Assembly (NCBI GenBank): GCA_009778425.1
Contig: WRJU01000159.1
Coordinates: 1-7,415 of the forward strand
From: Pseudomonadota bacterium
Lineage (GTDB): Bacteria > Pseudomonadota > Gammaproteobacteria > Burkholderiales > Rhodocyclaceae
DNA length: 7,415 bases
Direction: 5' to 3'
The notes beneath the pieces were generated by a model. That model was given only the letters and a program-made list of their open reading frames with translations, searched no databases and was not told the origin of the DNA. Shown one piece after another: positions 6,633 through 7,415 of this stretch. Made by a program: the position numbers and the translations under genes. The first letter of the stretch is position 1; every line of letters starts with the position of its first letter.

Positions 6633-6640
6633 AGTATACT
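6633..6640 (-). promoter_or_regulatory. Possible -10 element for lemA-M48
   Basis: AGTATACT is an 8-base palindrome supplying a TATACT -10-like hexamer on either strand. On the minus strand it lies about 30 bases before the lemA ATG, a suitable position. No good -35 hexamer lies 16-18 bases further upstream, so the call is weak. Confidence 0.3.
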
Positions 6641-6671
6641 CCGCGCGCTTGTTCGTCTTGGAATGGCACAA

Positions 6672-6686
6672 TGGCACGCTGTTCGC
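6672..6686 (+). promoter_or_regulatory. Candidate sigma-54 promoter upstream of hisG
   Basis: TGGCACG (6672-6678), four bases, then TCGC (6683-6686) reproduces the -24/-12 consensus TGGCACG-N4-TTGC with one mismatch and the exact GG-N10-GC spacing. Initiation would be near 6698, giving a leader of about 54 bases to the GTG at 6752. A second TGGCAC begins 9 bases upstream (6664) but lacks a -12 partner. No sigma-70 promoter with both elements was found for hisG in this gap. This is a sequence match only, and histidine biosynthesis is not usually sigma-54 controlled. Confidence 0.35.
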
Positions 6687-6738
6687 CGCTAAAAGCAGTA
6701 CACCTTCCCGCGCAGGTTACAATACCGCCCCGCTTCCA

Positions 6739-6743
6739 TAAGG
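6739..6743 (+). promoter_or_regulatory. hisG ribosome binding site favouring the GTG start
   Basis: TAAGG lies 8 bases before GTG 6752 and 17 bases before ATG 6761. The spacing supports initiation at the GTG. Confidence 0.55.
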
Positions 6744-6751
6744 TTCGCGCC

Positions 6752-7405
6752 GTGACCAGCATGACCCTGGCCCTTTCCAAAGGGCGCATTTTCGAGGAAA
6801 CCCTGCCGTTGCTCGCTGCGGCGGGCATCGTTCCCGCCGATGACCCAGAGCGTTCGCGCAAGCTCATCATCGACACCAACCGACCCGATGTGCGGCTGGT
6901 GATCGTGCGCGCGACCGATACGCCCACTTACGTGCAGTACGGCGCTGCCGACCTCGGCATCGCTGGCAAGGATGTCCTGCTGGAGCACGGCGGCGCGGGG
7001 CTGTATCAGCCGCTCGACCTCAATATCGCGCGGTGCCGTTTGTGCGTGGCGACCTGCAAAGGGTTTGACTACGCGGCGGCAGTTCGGCCCGGCGGGCGTA
7101 TCCGCGTGGCGACCAAGTACATCAACGCAGCCAAGGCGCATTTCGCCGATAAGGGCATGCACGTCGACCTCATCAAGCTCTACGGCTCGATGGAACTTGC
7201 GCCGCTCGTGGGATTGGCCGACGCCATCGTCGACCTGGTGTCCTCGGGCGGCACCTTGCGCGCCAACAATCTCGAAGAAGTCGAAGAAATCATGCCGATC
7301 AGCTCGAGGCTGATCGTCAACCAGGCCGCGCTCAAACTCAAGCGCGACCTCATCCAGCCCTTGCTCGATGCTTTTCAGGGCGCAGTGACCGGAGACAGGA
7401 CATGA
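6752..7405 (+). CDS. hisG: ATP phosphoribosyltransferase catalytic subunit, short form (HisG)
   Basis: HisG catalyses the first committed step of histidine synthesis, joining ATP and PRPP to give phosphoribosyl-ATP. From the GTG the protein is 217 residues, the size of the short form, which lacks the C-terminal regulatory domain and normally needs HisZ; hisZ is not in this window. Visible family features are LALSKGRIFEETLPLL at about 6-21, RPDVRLVIVRATDTPTYV at about 44-61, GAADLGIAGKDVL near 64-76, and the PRPP-binding loop DLVSSGGTLRANNL at about 161-174. The start is either GTG 6752 (MTSMTLALSKGR), which has TAAGG 8 bases upstream, or ATG 6761 (MTLALSKGR), which has no ribosome site at proper distance; I prefer the GTG. 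An open frame continues back to ATG 6671, but those extra residues do not look like HisG. The stop TGA overlaps the next start (ATGA), showing tight coupling to the following gene. Confidence 0.95.
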   Translation: MTSMTLALSKGRIFEETLPLLAAAGIVPADDPERSRKLIIDTNRPDVRLVIVRATDTPTYVQYGAADLGIAGKDVLLEHGGAGLYQPLDLNIARCRLCVATCKGFDYAAAVRPGGRIRVATKYINAAKAHFADKGMHVDLIKLYGSMELAPLVGLADAIVDLVSSGGTLRANNLEEVEEIMPISSRLIVNQAALKLKRDLIQPLLDAFQGAVTGDRT

Positions 7406-7415
7406 GCCAGACCGC
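7402..7415 (+). CDS. Start of the next his-operon gene, probably hisD (partial)
   Basis: ATG 7402-7404 overlaps the hisG stop in an ATGA arrangement and has GGAG (7391-7394) seven bases upstream, a convincing coupled start. Only M-S-Q-T and part of a fifth codon are visible, so the product cannot be read. Histidinol dehydrogenase (hisD) is the usual gene after hisG in betaproteobacteria, and that is the sole basis for the suggestion. Confidence 0.5.

Overview
The window looks like a chromosomal segment of a motile, flagellated proteobacterium, most likely a betaproteobacterium (a Nitrosomonadales-like lineage is my guess). The evidence is the style of the FliK and FliT proteins, the short-form HisG followed at once by a probable hisD, and the moderately GC-rich coding sequence. 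The taxonomic call is inference from protein character; no search was run. I see no tRNA, rRNA, insertion sequence, CRISPR array or prophage gene.

Layout. Positions 1-1773 hold three genes on the minus strand, read right to left: a zinc-ribbon NUDIX hydrolase (1189-1773), a FliT-type flagellar export chaperone (752-1117), and the N-terminal 241 codons of a FliK-type hook-length control protein (725 down to the window edge). Positions 1774-2020 form an intergenic region between divergent genes. It is AT-rich in part and holds several inverted repeats, a tandem 8-mer and a candidate sigma-54 promoter. Positions 2021-3967 (plus strand) encode a 648-residue signalling protein: an HDOD domain, a degenerate receiver-like domain, and a GGDEF domain with intact active-site and I-site motifs. 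A 197-base convergent gap (3968-4164) follows, with no supported gene. Positions 4165-6604 (minus strand) hold a lemA-M48 pair: a membrane-anchored LemA protein, then, 16 bases downstream, a membrane M48 zinc metallopeptidase with a long C-terminal extension. From 6752 to the end (plus strand) comes the beginning of a histidine operon: hisG with a probable GTG start, overlapping by four bases (ATGA) a second gene that is probably hisD.

How the genes fit together. FliT and FliK both serve flagellar assembly: FliT by guarding the filament-cap protein, FliK by setting hook length and switching export specificity. The neighbouring HDOD-GGDEF protein is predicted to make cyclic di-GMP, which commonly governs motility versus attachment, so a functional link is plausible but rests only on proximity. 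LemA and the M48 peptidase are a recurrent pair, probably acting at the inner membrane. The histidine genes are a separate housekeeping unit.

I did not find a convincing wholly new system. The items most worth a second look are the HDOD-REC-GGDEF protein with its degenerate receiver and repeat-rich promoter region, a sigma-54-like site upstream of hisG, the duplicated TerB-like motif in the M48 extension, and a 21-base tandem repeat inside fliK.
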